A program made the translations under genes and the position numbers. The notes under the pieces are model-generated. The model searched no databases, was not told where the DNA came from, and saw only the letters and a program-made list of their open reading frames with translations. Shown here piece by piece: positions 28,501 through 33,432 of a stretch of DNA of 34,851 nt (position 1 is the first letter of the stretch; each line of letters begins with the position of its first letter). Origin of the DNA: a virus; IMG/VR virus record IMGVR_UViG_3300010296_000032, positions 1-34,851 of that record; one strand, given 5' to 3'.

Positions 28501-29793
28501 ATTTTCATTATCATTTTTAATGCTTTCACCAAGGTTTTTTACAGATATTAAATCACCTTCAAATAAGAGATCATACTGATCCTTGTCTTCAATATCAGAC
28601 ATAACACCAGTAACTCTTAGAATTACTTTTTTGGATGGATCTCCATCCTCATATCCGTAAATAGTATCATTATTTGAATACAGTATCTCTTTTGGTGAAA
28701 TGGCATTCGTCACACCAGTGCAACCAAAAAACTGATTTACACTCTTATCAGTGTAACTGACTGTGTTATTTCCAACAATAACAACCCCAGTTTGACCAAA
28801 ACCAACAGTACTATCAACAGAAATTACTGAAGATCCAACAGAAACATTATCAGAAACTAAACTGTTTGGTGTAATATTAAAAGTTCCTTCGATTAAACTC
28901 CTTTCATTATATCCAGAAAAGAGTTGAATTTTATAGAAAGTTTTTTTATTTCTTGTTATAATTTCCACTTCAGATACTGGTCCAGTGGCAGTATCTACAA
29001 AGTTGCTGATCATTTGACCAACCAACTTATTTGGATCACCAGAAATTAGTTCGGTTACTAGTACTTTTCTTCTGATAAATTCGGCGGTTGAAGATTTCAG
29101 TAGATAATCTTCAAGGTTTACAACTTTTGGTACTTCATTATATAAAACAGCAAAAAGAATTCTAAATGCTTCTTCAGTTCCTTTACTCTGATAGAAGTTT
29201 CGAATTTGTTTAATAAAATTATTAACGTCAAGATTACTGACAAAATTTACATCTTCAAATCCTGGAGCAAGAAGATACTTTAATTTGCGATAAAATTCTC
29301 TTAAAAAGAGTGTACTTAAATTTTTAATTGATGTTCCACTGCTGTGGGAACTAGAACTAGAAGTGCTGAATACAAGTTCTTCTGGATTTGTATTGTTTCT
29401 ATAAGAACTAATTCCACTAAAACCACGTATACATCCAGTAAAACTATTTGTGGTAATACCAGTATAGCTGATGATTTCATCATCAATCTTTACAAGACCA
29501 TACTGCTTTGGGAATCCATTAGTTGTAGTTACATTGATGGTTGTGTCTGATGATGAGATATCAGAAGAAACTACAATATGATCTGTTAAAACATCCGATG
29601 TTAAATTATTAAAACTTAGATATTGATCTAGGTTTTCAACAATATCAATTGATCCACCTTGAAATTCTTGAGAAATATAATACTGCTTCAGAAAGTCCAC
29701 TACCTTTGGACTTTCTGATAATAAGAATTCTGGTAATTGATTATCAATAACTTGTTGGACTTTTACCCTAGCATCAAAACCAGTTTTGATCAT
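16522..29793 (-). CDS. 4,423-aa virion protein in gp7 position, modular, with YHYH-like domain
   Basis: This is one uninterrupted frame of 13.3 kb. It lies between gp6 and gp8, the slot of T4 gp7 (1,032 aa), the peripheral wedge protein. Residues 1-75 and about 160-235 resemble the tail-protein-I-like start of such proteins (LPEFLLSESPKVVDFLKQYY, then FLREFYRKLKYLLAPGFE, then FYQSKGTEEAFRILFAVLYN). Between them (78-128) is a 'IDDEIISYTGI...CIRGF' module, which recurs near 310-350 and 3215-3275. About residues 1230-1355 resemble a YHYH domain (ANDGNPIYGPFGF, LDIHNGRYAKTPEFPNGVYA, KFPYFIGDTYRS). At least ten GGxGY-type units are scattered through it. Near 3885-3920 is YVNGVMQEPNVSYIFEGG, a motif of phage fibres. 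The C-terminus is TFSWGRLSGFTRGSESIGIG then SIQRRGFGLRDSGSLRK. GAGG precedes the ATG by about 6 nt. gp7 identity rests on synteny and the N-terminus. Confidence 0.88.
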   Translation of the reverse strand: MIKTGFDARVKVQQVIDNQLPEFLLSESPKVVDFLKQYYISQEFQGGSIDIVENLDQYLSFNNLTSDVLTDHIVVSSDISSSDTTINVTTTNGFPKQYGLVKIDDEIISYTGITTNSFTGCIRGFSGISSYRNNTNPEELVFSTSSSSSHSSGTSIKNLSTLFLREFYRKLKYLLAPGFEDVNFVSNLDVNNFIKQIRNFYQSKGTEEAFRILFAVLYNEVPKVVNLEDYLLKSSTAEFIRRKVLVTELISGDPNKLVGQMISNFVDTATGPVSEVEIITRNKKTFYKIQLFSGYNERSLIEGTFNITPNSLVSDNVSVGSSVISVDSTVGFGQTGVVIVGNNTVSYTDKSVNQFFGCTGVTNAISPKEILYSNNDTIYGYEDGDPSKKVILRVTGVMSDIEDKDQYDLLFEGDLISVKNLGESIKNDNENYTQFAFNTWIYNTRSRYEIGSFSNNTVTLFETPDKSSLKVGDVVDILDRNAENIVVSEATVSSITNNSVQLNKNITTNSDRDLSIRKRFDYSTSTGAQLDSDRILSNVQNTYIENGENMYVASNSLPEYEITKNISYKTVDITPSTNLDNVFQGFVATTGKYSILSFDTDVPFITGDEVIYSGNNDPIVGLVFGRTYYVEVIKDTNPTRKNRIKLFNARSFIGTSQVVEFDKTPFNSNTTHTFTLKQHYQRNLKARKSLVKIPLVPNIQSGVNTPTVPGPVGVLINGVEIGNYKSDDRVYYGPIESIKVLNGGTDYDVINPPTIVVSNPSVSGGTTALAQSVVRGSVKEVLVDPQTFNINRVLSTTISGGNGSGAVLESVVAKQFREIEFNASIVGVAATGGVDISNDTITFENRHNLIDGQRIVYSSNGNLELGIGEFGGSNLNQNDSLVNGGIYYPEIINTRSIYLYKNITDYNSGINTVGFTTVNTGGIHKFRTYEEQTVVSEIKVLNPGSGYENRTLRVKPIGISTISDTITFNNHGFNDGDLVNYTYETSSISGLSSSLQYRVLKLNDSSFQVAESVGGATTNYNRRNYVSFGSTSGEGYQIFSYPPIVVTINAEYGEGVSGSGSTIVATPIVRGEIVDTFVYEEGSDYGSNILNFHRNPVVTVKTGLSAQLKPIIKRGIIVAVEVQNGGSFFNAAPDLEVVGAGSGAKLRAEVNNGKITNVIILNKGTGYVDGSTSIKVKPPGRNVVLESNVRYLTVNNLKRFSDELLVEYEDDLSYSIVGYSTDRDGVTFLDSNTETNHSKVIGWANDGNPIYGPFGFSDPNDDNSTTRRLETGYVESANNIKNRPSLDVFELGYFVEDYKYNNSGDLDIHNGRYAKTPEFPNGVYAYYVGLSTNATTGKLDPKFPYFIGDTYRSKVSTLRLDQKFDFNNSSLVRNTFPYRTGKNNSGNDFLFESNSPINQITKVESVSKGSVDDFVILNPGDNYRVGNSLTFNNDATGGGGAAAEVSKVLGKKITSLSTEYLKYENSVITREDAQNIKIHTNITHELIDGDTVQVSSASTFVNNLIGSHIIGVTSTYTRLTDVVPANSGVTTDIYISSLPQGVGSGTSIGIGTETLSVLNVFPENNILRVKRGEVGISHTTSDLVQIKDDYIIVPLNTEYFDSSKNYKVYFNPNESVGVGIETGADISIGYYLGNQPKTVSVTSQSIFLPDHPFKNNQAVQFRIPSGFNALSVRNEPGDLSFTIPDNGTDQTVYIINKGKDYIGIVTQVGLTSTSDGLFFVTTTPLTNSYEYSFETRYNEITATVQKIKTQVSVSTFHNLSNGDVIDLDLKPNLSIGVGNSSSVSIKYNSDYKKILINPVGFGSEKVSVINNSINIDDHGFITGEKVFYSSSDDISSGLTTGGYFIYRIDDNNFNLSKTYNDTISNPPIYVSIASTGGSGQEISLINPKIKVIKNNDIVFNVSDTSLSEYKFKFFYDKNLSNEFVSTGSTSQFSVVETVVSSGLSTSYTITYNEDLPTKLYYSFEKNGEAIKPDIDVLDYSEIIYVDSVYNGSYKVFGIGSTTFNVSPEYLPERLNYTSQEVDLLQYKTNSLSASGPISDINIVSGGSNYTRLPVISGLSTGTSSTLGSNAIIRPTTNTIGKLNNFRIINEGFEYASDKTLRPKANISRLITLTGTDKIESIQVLDGGKNYLSAPDLVVVNMYTREKINPSLYDLRAKFVGNTIIDVELVSEPKGLDSVEHKIFPLRNSNGIQVERITDYSNGIVTLELSTPSVDGFTTPPFSADDLIFVEGLQKQSSTDSLGNVSFPGDGFNSEDNNFNYFRVTEYINSNPAILKYDIGEYTNNAGNPVEIQTSFTSVIKKTNLPEFKLNTVSGLFFLGEKLAVNDTEVDLKTTVVEQNLIKVDGDYDIEIGDLIKGVNSGIFGTVESIKTYDGRFSVDYASDKNFGWKDNVGKLNDSLQVTPDNDYYQNLSYTIKSPREFEVIQESVSRHVHPSGMKNFADTEILSKGSVGVGISDSFVSPVLDFISERRVDTINVFDLTQDYEATEDSSRFLIFKNKRLADFIECRTNRVLQIDDISGRFSSSEFNKDTFVETIEYPITDFYSRFLVQVTDENKQSSQLSEVVVLNDYTNTFTLNKIDLFTDKNLGTFSGDFADSGDTTLRFDPVDANNFNYNLKIYRESFTPANVGSGFTDFGFVRLDSRTNKLGPANGSGLVGFTTDVFEALSDKFDTTYTFAQVLDTDTNRMNYFEVVGHYDGQDTHVSEYYYDTSSFDTFSGSNIGTFGMSVSGGVIKLTFENDTNNNLIVKTKTVGIGTTAVGVGTYRYLVDGQIDGTERTAKFDSQLRTITGISTVFEFDSVLQFSQKSIIKIGVGNTTSVHNLMVVADQTRTNIQQSPFVNIGTNSGIGTFSSEMDGTNVIVKFHPDSEFSSDIITLQSYNQHIYADIDEFNIPGDFSVGTTEESITNAFYGSINEFGKDKTDFDLNYNRIPIFEKTFNPESTNTLDKSTGVFTINDHFFETGEELIYTPFSSLIGIPATSVGIGTTIVNGTIFTGDIISGLSTITGIAASTGLTSGSTLIFGDGIPNNTTITGIQTFNTFFAGNVVSIGSSVITGIANTSVLSVGSGIFSGDNTSLGTIISIGINSITASTTISGGDDRTYFSDDSNWSVTLSNVSTGSTFRGTFTTGISTDICPERVYAIRLTKDTFKITGTAGGSGVGFTFTDSGSGNLHKLEMKKKLEKSLITIDGVTQYPLMYTPLVFNLENNGGSNIGAGTTYLSLSGISSIKPRDIVRIDDEFLEIKNVGLGTTNSGPITGVGTFPIINVSRGFVGTSATTHVDGSFARIYKGSYNIVGNKIHFTEAPDGKGNNNRLNASSLSLPKSSFNGRVYLRKDYTGNQVYDDISLGFNGIGRTFSIYKEGENVTGVEAGSSLLFINDVFQTPDTSNNTGNNYSFDSDSISGITSVTFTGITREGTDDVIISESDVNQNQIPRGGIVISVASTGGLGYAPLVNAKVKPVVSAGGTITDILGISTFSSTQLSISTSRYDNITGILEITTTTPHNLYGSGTQVHLLGLEFSCDVAHAGVTTTIFPDGTNDFIFPVTGITSTRTFDVNVGTSTIPHTYESGGTVREYYSNLSIGSGYRGEVGVAITDIVYQHKYVRTDSNSIIDDGNNTYTPTDAKYTPETGVLVLTIPNHGLNVSNTVGIVTESLTFKCSSDGYKTEQLYPRSTDPVAGIQTAITAVSINTIEINVGAAGGIGTGANITATVGAGGTLAFNVVSGGSGYINPVISIDSPNYENLPVIGFSRLGIGATTETGIGLSMTLEMAPSSVGVGTSYFEVSRYRITNPGYSFRKGDVFQPVGLVTAAGLSSPITEIFFTVEDVFNDSFGSWQLGEFDYIDSNKSRQNGVRTRFPLFKNGQLLSFEKNTSDATSSLIDLDSILLIYVNGVMQEPNVSYIFEGGTTFRFLEAPKPEDRVDIFFYRGTRGSDSIEINVNETIKVGDDVKVNKNDALTATVEQDIRIVSNITSADTIETGIYLGDGIDEVNYKPLSWTKQKRDLLIGDNEEPKSRDSIEGMVFPSAKIIKDFNSSDTEIFLDDAQFFNYEENESIINIQEISGLVIDGKPQPVGASLTAVVSAAGTITSIAVVDGGSGYVPSSSISVVIAPPIGGIGTVFKPQIKNRVGTLGIGSDVIIGINTTSIQIGQSLDRVFTGSLEIIDDTFTVTGISTENNGEISLNKSASNTVQIVRAFDFGLYQDQERSTANTVVSAAGTIQSVSITNAGSGYTTTAIPSIITKLPDANKEFISGIRFVSGYSGIITGITTSPGIDGNPLAIRFDVLLDQNDDLDSLLNNYPIYVSNTTVGNGITSIDGNDNAVIGIGTTFADNVYYVHSFTRNNLAGIITANVLSTTNHVGLETSGTLSNPCGTFSWGRLSGFTRGSESIGIGVSGFTVNSGLTTYPSIQRRGFGLRDSGSLRKQL

Positions 29794-29805
29794 ATTTCCC
29801 CTCTA

Positions 29806-31668
29806 TTATCTTGTTATTGTTCCGTTTGAGTAACTTGATTTGACTGGGAAATTGACTCCAGAAATCTGTTCCCCAGAGGCAATTGTATCCTTAACCATAT
29901 TTATAGTGCTTTTTGAAACATCGAAGACAAGATAAAGATCTTTCAATCCAATAACATCATTTGATTCTGGTATCGCTTGAATCTCAACAACATTATCTGG
30001 TAGATCAGTAGAAATGATATTGATTGTATTGATAATAATCTCTCCCCTTAAGTAATCAACCGTTCCTATTGATTTCTTAACAACCTCGTAAGTATCTGGA
30101 TCTAAAGTTGGTTTAACAATTGATAATACACCAATTTCACTATTAGCACTTGGAGTATCTAAAAAGTATACAGTTTCCGATTCACCAGCAATCTTGAATC
30201 CAGTACTCTTAATATTGGACTTATCCAATGTTTTATGGAAGCGATTTCCGAAACATATTTCATATTGAGCAAATGTATTTGTTATACAATTCATATTTCT
30301 TCTCATCTTCACTCTTGTGATGTTGGAGGTAATAGAAGAATCAACATTATCAATTAATTGTAATATCTTACTATACTTAAATCTTCCACCAAATTTGTTC
30401 ATATCAATTGATGAAGCATGTTGTGTAAGGGATGATATGATTTTTGTTCTGGTTGATGCAATATCACTCACCTTGGATGAATCATAAAAAACATCACTAT
30501 CAATTTCAACAAATAATAATTTTAGATCTATAATTTCTTGCTTTACTCCCGAAACCGTATACTGCTTTAGGTCATTTAAGATTTGATTCTTAGCAAAGTC
30601 TGAAATTGAATAACCGTTCTTTGGTTTGATACTAATTATTACCTTACCAAACTGTGGTGGTTCTAATTCTTCACCACCAACAACTGAAACTGATTCTGTA
30701 CTTGGATATACTTGTTGTACAATTGCCTCGTAGTCCCTCGTTGTAACGGCACGGTACTGCGAAGAATAGATTCTAGGGGCAAAGTACTTGATTGAACTAA
30801 TTGGCTCGATGTCGCCGCCTCCAGAGGCGGATTGTGTAGTTGTTACGGATACGGAAGCAGTAGGGCTTATGAGAGTTCCATTACTGTCAGTCGTTGTTCC
30901 AGCATATGAGAATAGTGATGGACCATTTCCAGTTGCCCCTTCTGTAACAATATAGGTTACAGTAATCTTTGTACCTGTTTCTAATTTCTTACCAATGATC
31001 CCATCACCAAAAAGAAGTTCGTATTTTTCATCCGCAACTTCTTGGAGAAGATAAATTTCAGAATCTTTATTGACTGCGATGATATTATTAACTTGCTTAT
31101 ATTCACGAGTACCGATTTTTACTCTAATTGTCGATGTATCAATATTTGGGTTATTAAGAATAAATCTTTGATCTTGTGAATTATTAACTATAAACTCTTT
31201 TGTGAGATATGTTCCTTGGTATAATTCTATATTAGTAAATGATGCCTGATCATTTACAATATTTGCCGTTATATCACCAGGAGCGGAAAAAGTATATTGG
31301 GTATTATCAACAGCACCGACACAAACCAAACCTGCCTTAAGAATTAACTGTGATGCTGATGTTGATGTATTGACTGTAAATGATACTGTTGTCTTTGCTG
31401 CGGTTTTGGATCTTGGAACATAACCAATGTTTCTTGCCAAAGAAACAATGTTCTCTCTCAGAGTTGCCGAATCCAAGAAGGATTCATTGACAACCATATT
31501 AGAGTTGAATGCAGTAATATATGTGTTATATGCTAACGTATCGATCAGAACAGAAAAGTTCGATCCTTCAAAATCAAAGTCCGTAAAATCCGAATTCGCA
31601 CGGAGATAATCTTTGATTGAAGTTTTTATCTGATCAAAATCTAGATTTGTAAACTTAGTAAAAGGCAT
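29806..31668 (-). CDS. 6: Baseplate wedge subunit gp6-like
   Basis: At 620 aa (T4 gp6 is 660) this protein forms the inner ring that ties the six baseplate wedges together and is related to P2 gpJ. The N-terminus is diagnostic: FTNLDFDQIKTSIKDYLRAN, then FEGSNFSVLIDTLAYNTYIT, then LRENIVSLARNIGYVPRSKT. The gpJ-like core is at about residues 285-355 (ISSIKYFAPRIYSSQYRAVT, then RDYEAIVQQVYPSTESVSVV, GGEELEPPQFGKVIISIKP). The C-terminal part (residues 440-620) contains SITSNITRVKMRRNMNC. The start lies 4 nt after the gp25 stop with no clear Shine-Dalgarno, so it is probably translated as reinitiation from gp25. A late-promoter-like box lies in its last codons. Confidence 0.95.
   Translation of the reverse strand: MPFTKFTNLDFDQIKTSIKDYLRANSDFTDFDFEGSNFSVLIDTLAYNTYITAFNSNMVVNESFLDSATLRENIVSLARNIGYVPRSKTAAKTTVSFTVNTSTSASQLILKAGLVCVGAVDNTQYTFSAPGDITANIVNDQASFTNIELYQGTYLTKEFIVNNSQDQRFILNNPNIDTSTIRVKIGTREYKQVNNIIAVNKDSEIYLLQEVADEKYELLFGDGIIGKKLETGTKITVTYIVTEGATGNGPSLFSYAGTTTDSNGTLISPTASVSVTTTQSASGGGDIEPISSIKYFAPRIYSSQYRAVTTRDYEAIVQQVYPSTESVSVVGGEELEPPQFGKVIISIKPKNGYSISDFAKNQILNDLKQYTVSGVKQEIIDLKLLFVEIDSDVFYDSSKVSDIASTRTKIISSLTQHASSIDMNKFGGRFKYSKILQLIDNVDSSITSNITRVKMRRNMNCITNTFAQYEICFGNRFHKTLDKSNIKSTGFKIAGESETVYFLDTPSANSEIGVLSIVKPTLDPDTYEVVKKSIGTVDYLRGEIIINTINIISTDLPDNVVEIQAIPESNDVIGLKDLYLVFDVSKSTINMVKDTIASGEQISGVNFPVKSSYSNGTITR
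29898..29905 (-). promoter_or_regulatory. Possible internal late promoter box TATAAATA in gp6
   Basis: An exact minus-strand TATAAATA lies inside the last codons of gp6, 104 nt upstream of the giant gene's ATG. It could give the 13-kb gene its own late transcript. Being inside coding sequence of an AT-rich genome it could be chance, so confidence is lower than for the intergenic boxes. Confidence 0.4.
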
Positions 31669-31672
31669 TATT

Positions 31673-32071
31673 TTATCTGGTTGCCTCTAGGATGAATGTA
31701 AATTGTTGTGCTGGAACTTCTTGTCCAATAATATTAAATGAAACCGTAATCTCAAAGGCATTTTGATCTGCTCTTGGATTAACATCAATATTTACTCTAT
31801 TCACTCTTGGTTCATAGTTTTCAATCGCTATTGATATTTGCTTCTCCAAAAGAGATGCCGTACCAAAATCAACAAATTCAAATAAACTATTTTTTACTTC
31901 AGAACCAAAAATTGGATTAAAAAATCTCTCACTAGGTATTGTCTGTACAATATTGCGGATGGATTTTTTGATCGCATCCGCATTTTTTAATACGACAATA
32001 TCATTAGTTATAGGATGTCTATCAAAAGATAGGCTAATATCTTTAAATGCTCTAGATATCCTCTGAACCAC
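31673..32071 (-). CDS. 25: Baseplate wedge subunit gp25-like
   Basis: At 132 aa (T4 gp25 is 132) this is the lysozyme-like-fold wedge protein that, with gp6 and gp53, forms the wedge core and contacts the first sheath ring. The signature includes FKDISLSFDRHPITNDIVVL, then NADAIKKSIRNIVQTIPSER, then FFNPIFGSEVKNSLFEFVD, and a C-terminal half with IAIENYEPRVNRVNIDVNP. The start is GTG at 32071, preceded by an in-frame TAA two codons upstream, so no longer form exists. No Shine-Dalgarno is visible. It is the first gene of the wedge operon behind the late promoter box at 32099-32106, and gp6 follows after 4 nt. Confidence 0.95.
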   Translation of the reverse strand: MVQRISRAFKDISLSFDRHPITNDIVVLKNADAIKKSIRNIVQTIPSERFFNPIFGSEVKNSLFEFVDFGTASLLEKQISIAIENYEPRVNRVNIDVNPRADQNAFEITVSFNIIGQEVPAQQFTFILEATR

Positions 32072-32098
32072 AGTTTATTAGGAGATTTTACTTGCTTT

Positions 32099-32106
32099 TA
32101 TTTATA
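32099..32106 (-). promoter_or_regulatory. T4-type late promoter box TATAAATA
   Basis: The exact minus-strand TATAAATA lies between the 85-aa gene (stop at 32111) and gp25 (start 32071), 27 nt ahead of the GTG. It is the expected entry point for the gp25-gp6-giant gene late transcript. Confidence 0.78.
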
Positions 32107-32110
32107 GCCT

Positions 32111-32368
32111 CTACCCCGAAATCCTACCATAAACTGGTTCAGTACCATAATTCCAGTCATCATAGTCATCATCATTACGAATTTTTTCATGAATTTCATT
32201 TTGATGAACAAAATCATGCTTTTTAGGTGTGATATCGTCATTTGCGATCTCACGAAGCATCTTTTTTTGGTCGTTTTCGAGCATTGACCCATAATCGGAA
32301 ACAAGTTTTGTGGTTCCCCACATCTCTCTCATGTAATCTCTATTTCTATCTACAGGTGATTGTCCCAT
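32111..32368 (-). CDS. 85-aa acidic hypothetical protein
   Basis: No domain is recognised. The protein is polar and acidic with no hydrophobic core stretch: MGQSPVDRNRDYMREMWGTT, SDYGSMLENDQKKMLREIAN, then a C-terminal Asp-rich run NDDDYDDWNYGTEPVYG. It may be largely helical in the middle and disordered at the end. The ATG at 32368 is supported by AGGAG 7 nt upstream. That site directly abuts a perfect 18-bp palindrome (32377-32394), so initiation could be sensitive to a hairpin or a bound protein. It lies between the accessory genes and the late promoter of the wedge operon. A frame on the same strand at 32098-32304 is a shadow. Confidence 0.7.
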   Translation of the reverse strand: MGQSPVDRNRDYMREMWGTTKLVSDYGSMLENDQKKMLREIANDDITPKKHDFVHQNEIHEKIRNDDDYDDWNYGTEPVYGRISG

Positions 32369-32376
32369 TTTAGCTC

Positions 32377-32394
32377 CTGTTTTATATAAAACAG
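32377..32394. promoter_or_regulatory. Perfect 18-bp palindrome next to ribosome binding site
   Basis: CTGTTTTATATAAAACAG is a perfect inverted repeat with no mismatch. On the minus strand it ends in CAG, which forms the first bases of the CAGGAG ribosome binding site of the 85-aa gene. As RNA it could fold as a 7-bp stem with a 4-nt loop. As DNA it could be a dimeric repressor operator. A GGG...CCC pair (AGGG, 8-nt loop, CCCT) lies about 15 nt further upstream (32402-32418). Confidence 0.6.
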
Positions 32395-32428
32395 AACTTT
32401 TAGAGGGGTTGCTATCCCTTAATACTAT

Positions 32429-33112
32429 TTATTTTGCCTCTTCAACATAAAAACCTCTTCGTACATCACTCAAATGCCCATCTGCCGAGTAAAAACGAAG
32501 GTCTGATTCATGATTCGGAGAGAATCTTAGTCCTTTTCTTCTATTTTGACTCTCCTCATCCCAAATTGGGTACACTTTTGACCCCATCGGAAGATCCCAT
32601 ATCTGGTCATTACCAGTTCGAAGATGAATTTCGAATGGTTTTCCACTTTTTGATTCAATATTGAGGTATTCTACATCAATTTCATGAATAAAATCTGGTA
32701 ATTCAAAGTTTGGTAGTTCGACTTTCTCCCAAATTTCAAAACGAGTCAAGTTATCTTCGGTTTCATGAGTACCAATCATGGCACTAAATGGCACCCAGTG
32801 CCCATTTTCGCGTTTATAATCAATACTAAAATGGTCTCCCTCCAGATATTCACACCAGAAATATCCAGGAGAGACATATTTGTGAAGAATCATTTCTTCT
32901 CCGTGTAATTCTGGATCAAGGAATTGTTTTTTGGCACCAATTCCTTGTCCGAATAGATTGTAGATTGGTCTTATAATATAAAATCCTTTTTTGATGATGG
33001 GTACACAGGCAGGACCACATTCATATCCAAATCGAAGAGCAACTTCAAGTTTATTGAATACCCAACGATATTGTGGATAGGCACTCCATGCCTGTACATC
33101 ATCATCAATCAT
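32429..33112 (-). CDS. 227-aa hypothetical protein, weak ATP-grasp-like features
   Basis: I recognise the type from cyanophage genomes but not a proven function. The order of segments recalls an ATP-grasp fold: GFYIIRPIYNLFGQGIGAKK (43-62) could be the lysine plus Gly-rich ATP loop, EEMILHKYVSPGYFWCEYLE (71-90) the strand carrying adenine contacts, and VEYLNIESKSGKPFEIHLRT (148-167) the metal-binding strand with Glu and His. This is inference; canonical metal-ligand spacing (E ... E-x-N) is not complete. No signal peptide or membrane segment is present. It follows the 49-aa peptide gene after 6 nt and belongs to the glycosyltransferase cluster. Its own Shine-Dalgarno is weak. Confidence 0.72.
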   Translation of the reverse strand: MIDDDVQAWSAYPQYRWVFNKLEVALRFGYECGPACVPIIKKGFYIIRPIYNLFGQGIGAKKQFLDPELHGEEMILHKYVSPGYFWCEYLEGDHFSIDYKRENGHWVPFSAMIGTHETEDNLTRFEIWEKVELPNFELPDFIHEIDVEYLNIESKSGKPFEIHLRTGNDQIWDLPMGSKVYPIWDEESQNRRKGLRFSPNHESDLRFYSADGHLSDVRRGFYVEEAK

Positions 33113-33118
33113 AGAAGA

Positions 33119-33268
33119 TCAACCTTTTCCTTGTCCGCGATACTTTTTACGAGCCGAGTTACGCGAAGACGCCGCATATTTCGTTCCACCACCATCTCCT
33201 TGACGAGTCTTTTTGGGAGGACCTGCGATATAGCCGCTTTTGTTTACACCTGCTTTTGCTTTTGCCAT
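33119..33268 (-). CDS. 49-aa Gly/Lys/Arg-rich small protein
   Basis: The frame runs from ATG at 33268 to TGA at 33119-33121 and encodes 49 residues: MAKAKAGVNKSGYIAGPPKK, TRQGDGGGTKYAASSRNSAR, KKYRGQGKG. It is very basic (about 13 Lys/Arg), Gly-rich and without acidic or hydrophobic clusters, so it could bind nucleic acid. GGAG lies 10 nt ahead of the ATG. The start overlaps the end of the 62-aa gene by 25 nt and the next gene follows 6 nt after its stop, a compact operon arrangement. The patterns KTRQG and KYAASSRN look conserved-phage-like to me, but the function is unknown. Confidence 0.68.
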   Translation of the reverse strand: MAKAKAGVNKSGYIAGPPKKTRQGDGGGTKYAASSRNSARKKYRGQGKG

Positions 33269-33432
33269 GTTCCGTTTTCTCCAATAATGTGAGTTTCAAT
33301 ATCGCCCGCTTTGGGACTTCCAGTTTTGTAATATTCAATGGCAAGATCCTCCATAAGATTCATGTATTCCTCTTGCGAGAGACCCTTGAAGAGGACCTTA
33401 CCTTTTCTAATAACAGTATATGTTTCTGCCAT
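33244..33432 (-). CDS. 62-aa hypothetical protein
   Basis: This small, soluble, mixed-charge protein begins MAETYTVIRKGKVLFKGLSQ, suggesting a beta-hairpin followed by a helix (EEYMNLMEDLAIEYYKTGSP), then a strand ending IETHIIGENGTWQKQKQV. The fold recalls other tiny phage proteins with a beta-beta-alpha-beta layout, and no function can be assigned. The start overlaps the glycosyltransferase stop as TAATG, so it is probably translated by coupling. Its 3' end overlaps the 49-aa gene in another frame. Confidence 0.75.
   Translation of the reverse strand: MAETYTVIRKGKVLFKGLSQEEYMNLMEDLAIEYYKTGSPKAGDIETHIIGENGTWQKQKQV

Noticed and set aside
32098-32304. 68-aa minus-strand frame overlapping the 85-aa gene
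   Set aside because: The alternative frame has Met/Lys-rich shadow sequence, while the 85-aa frame has a good ribosome binding site and natural composition.
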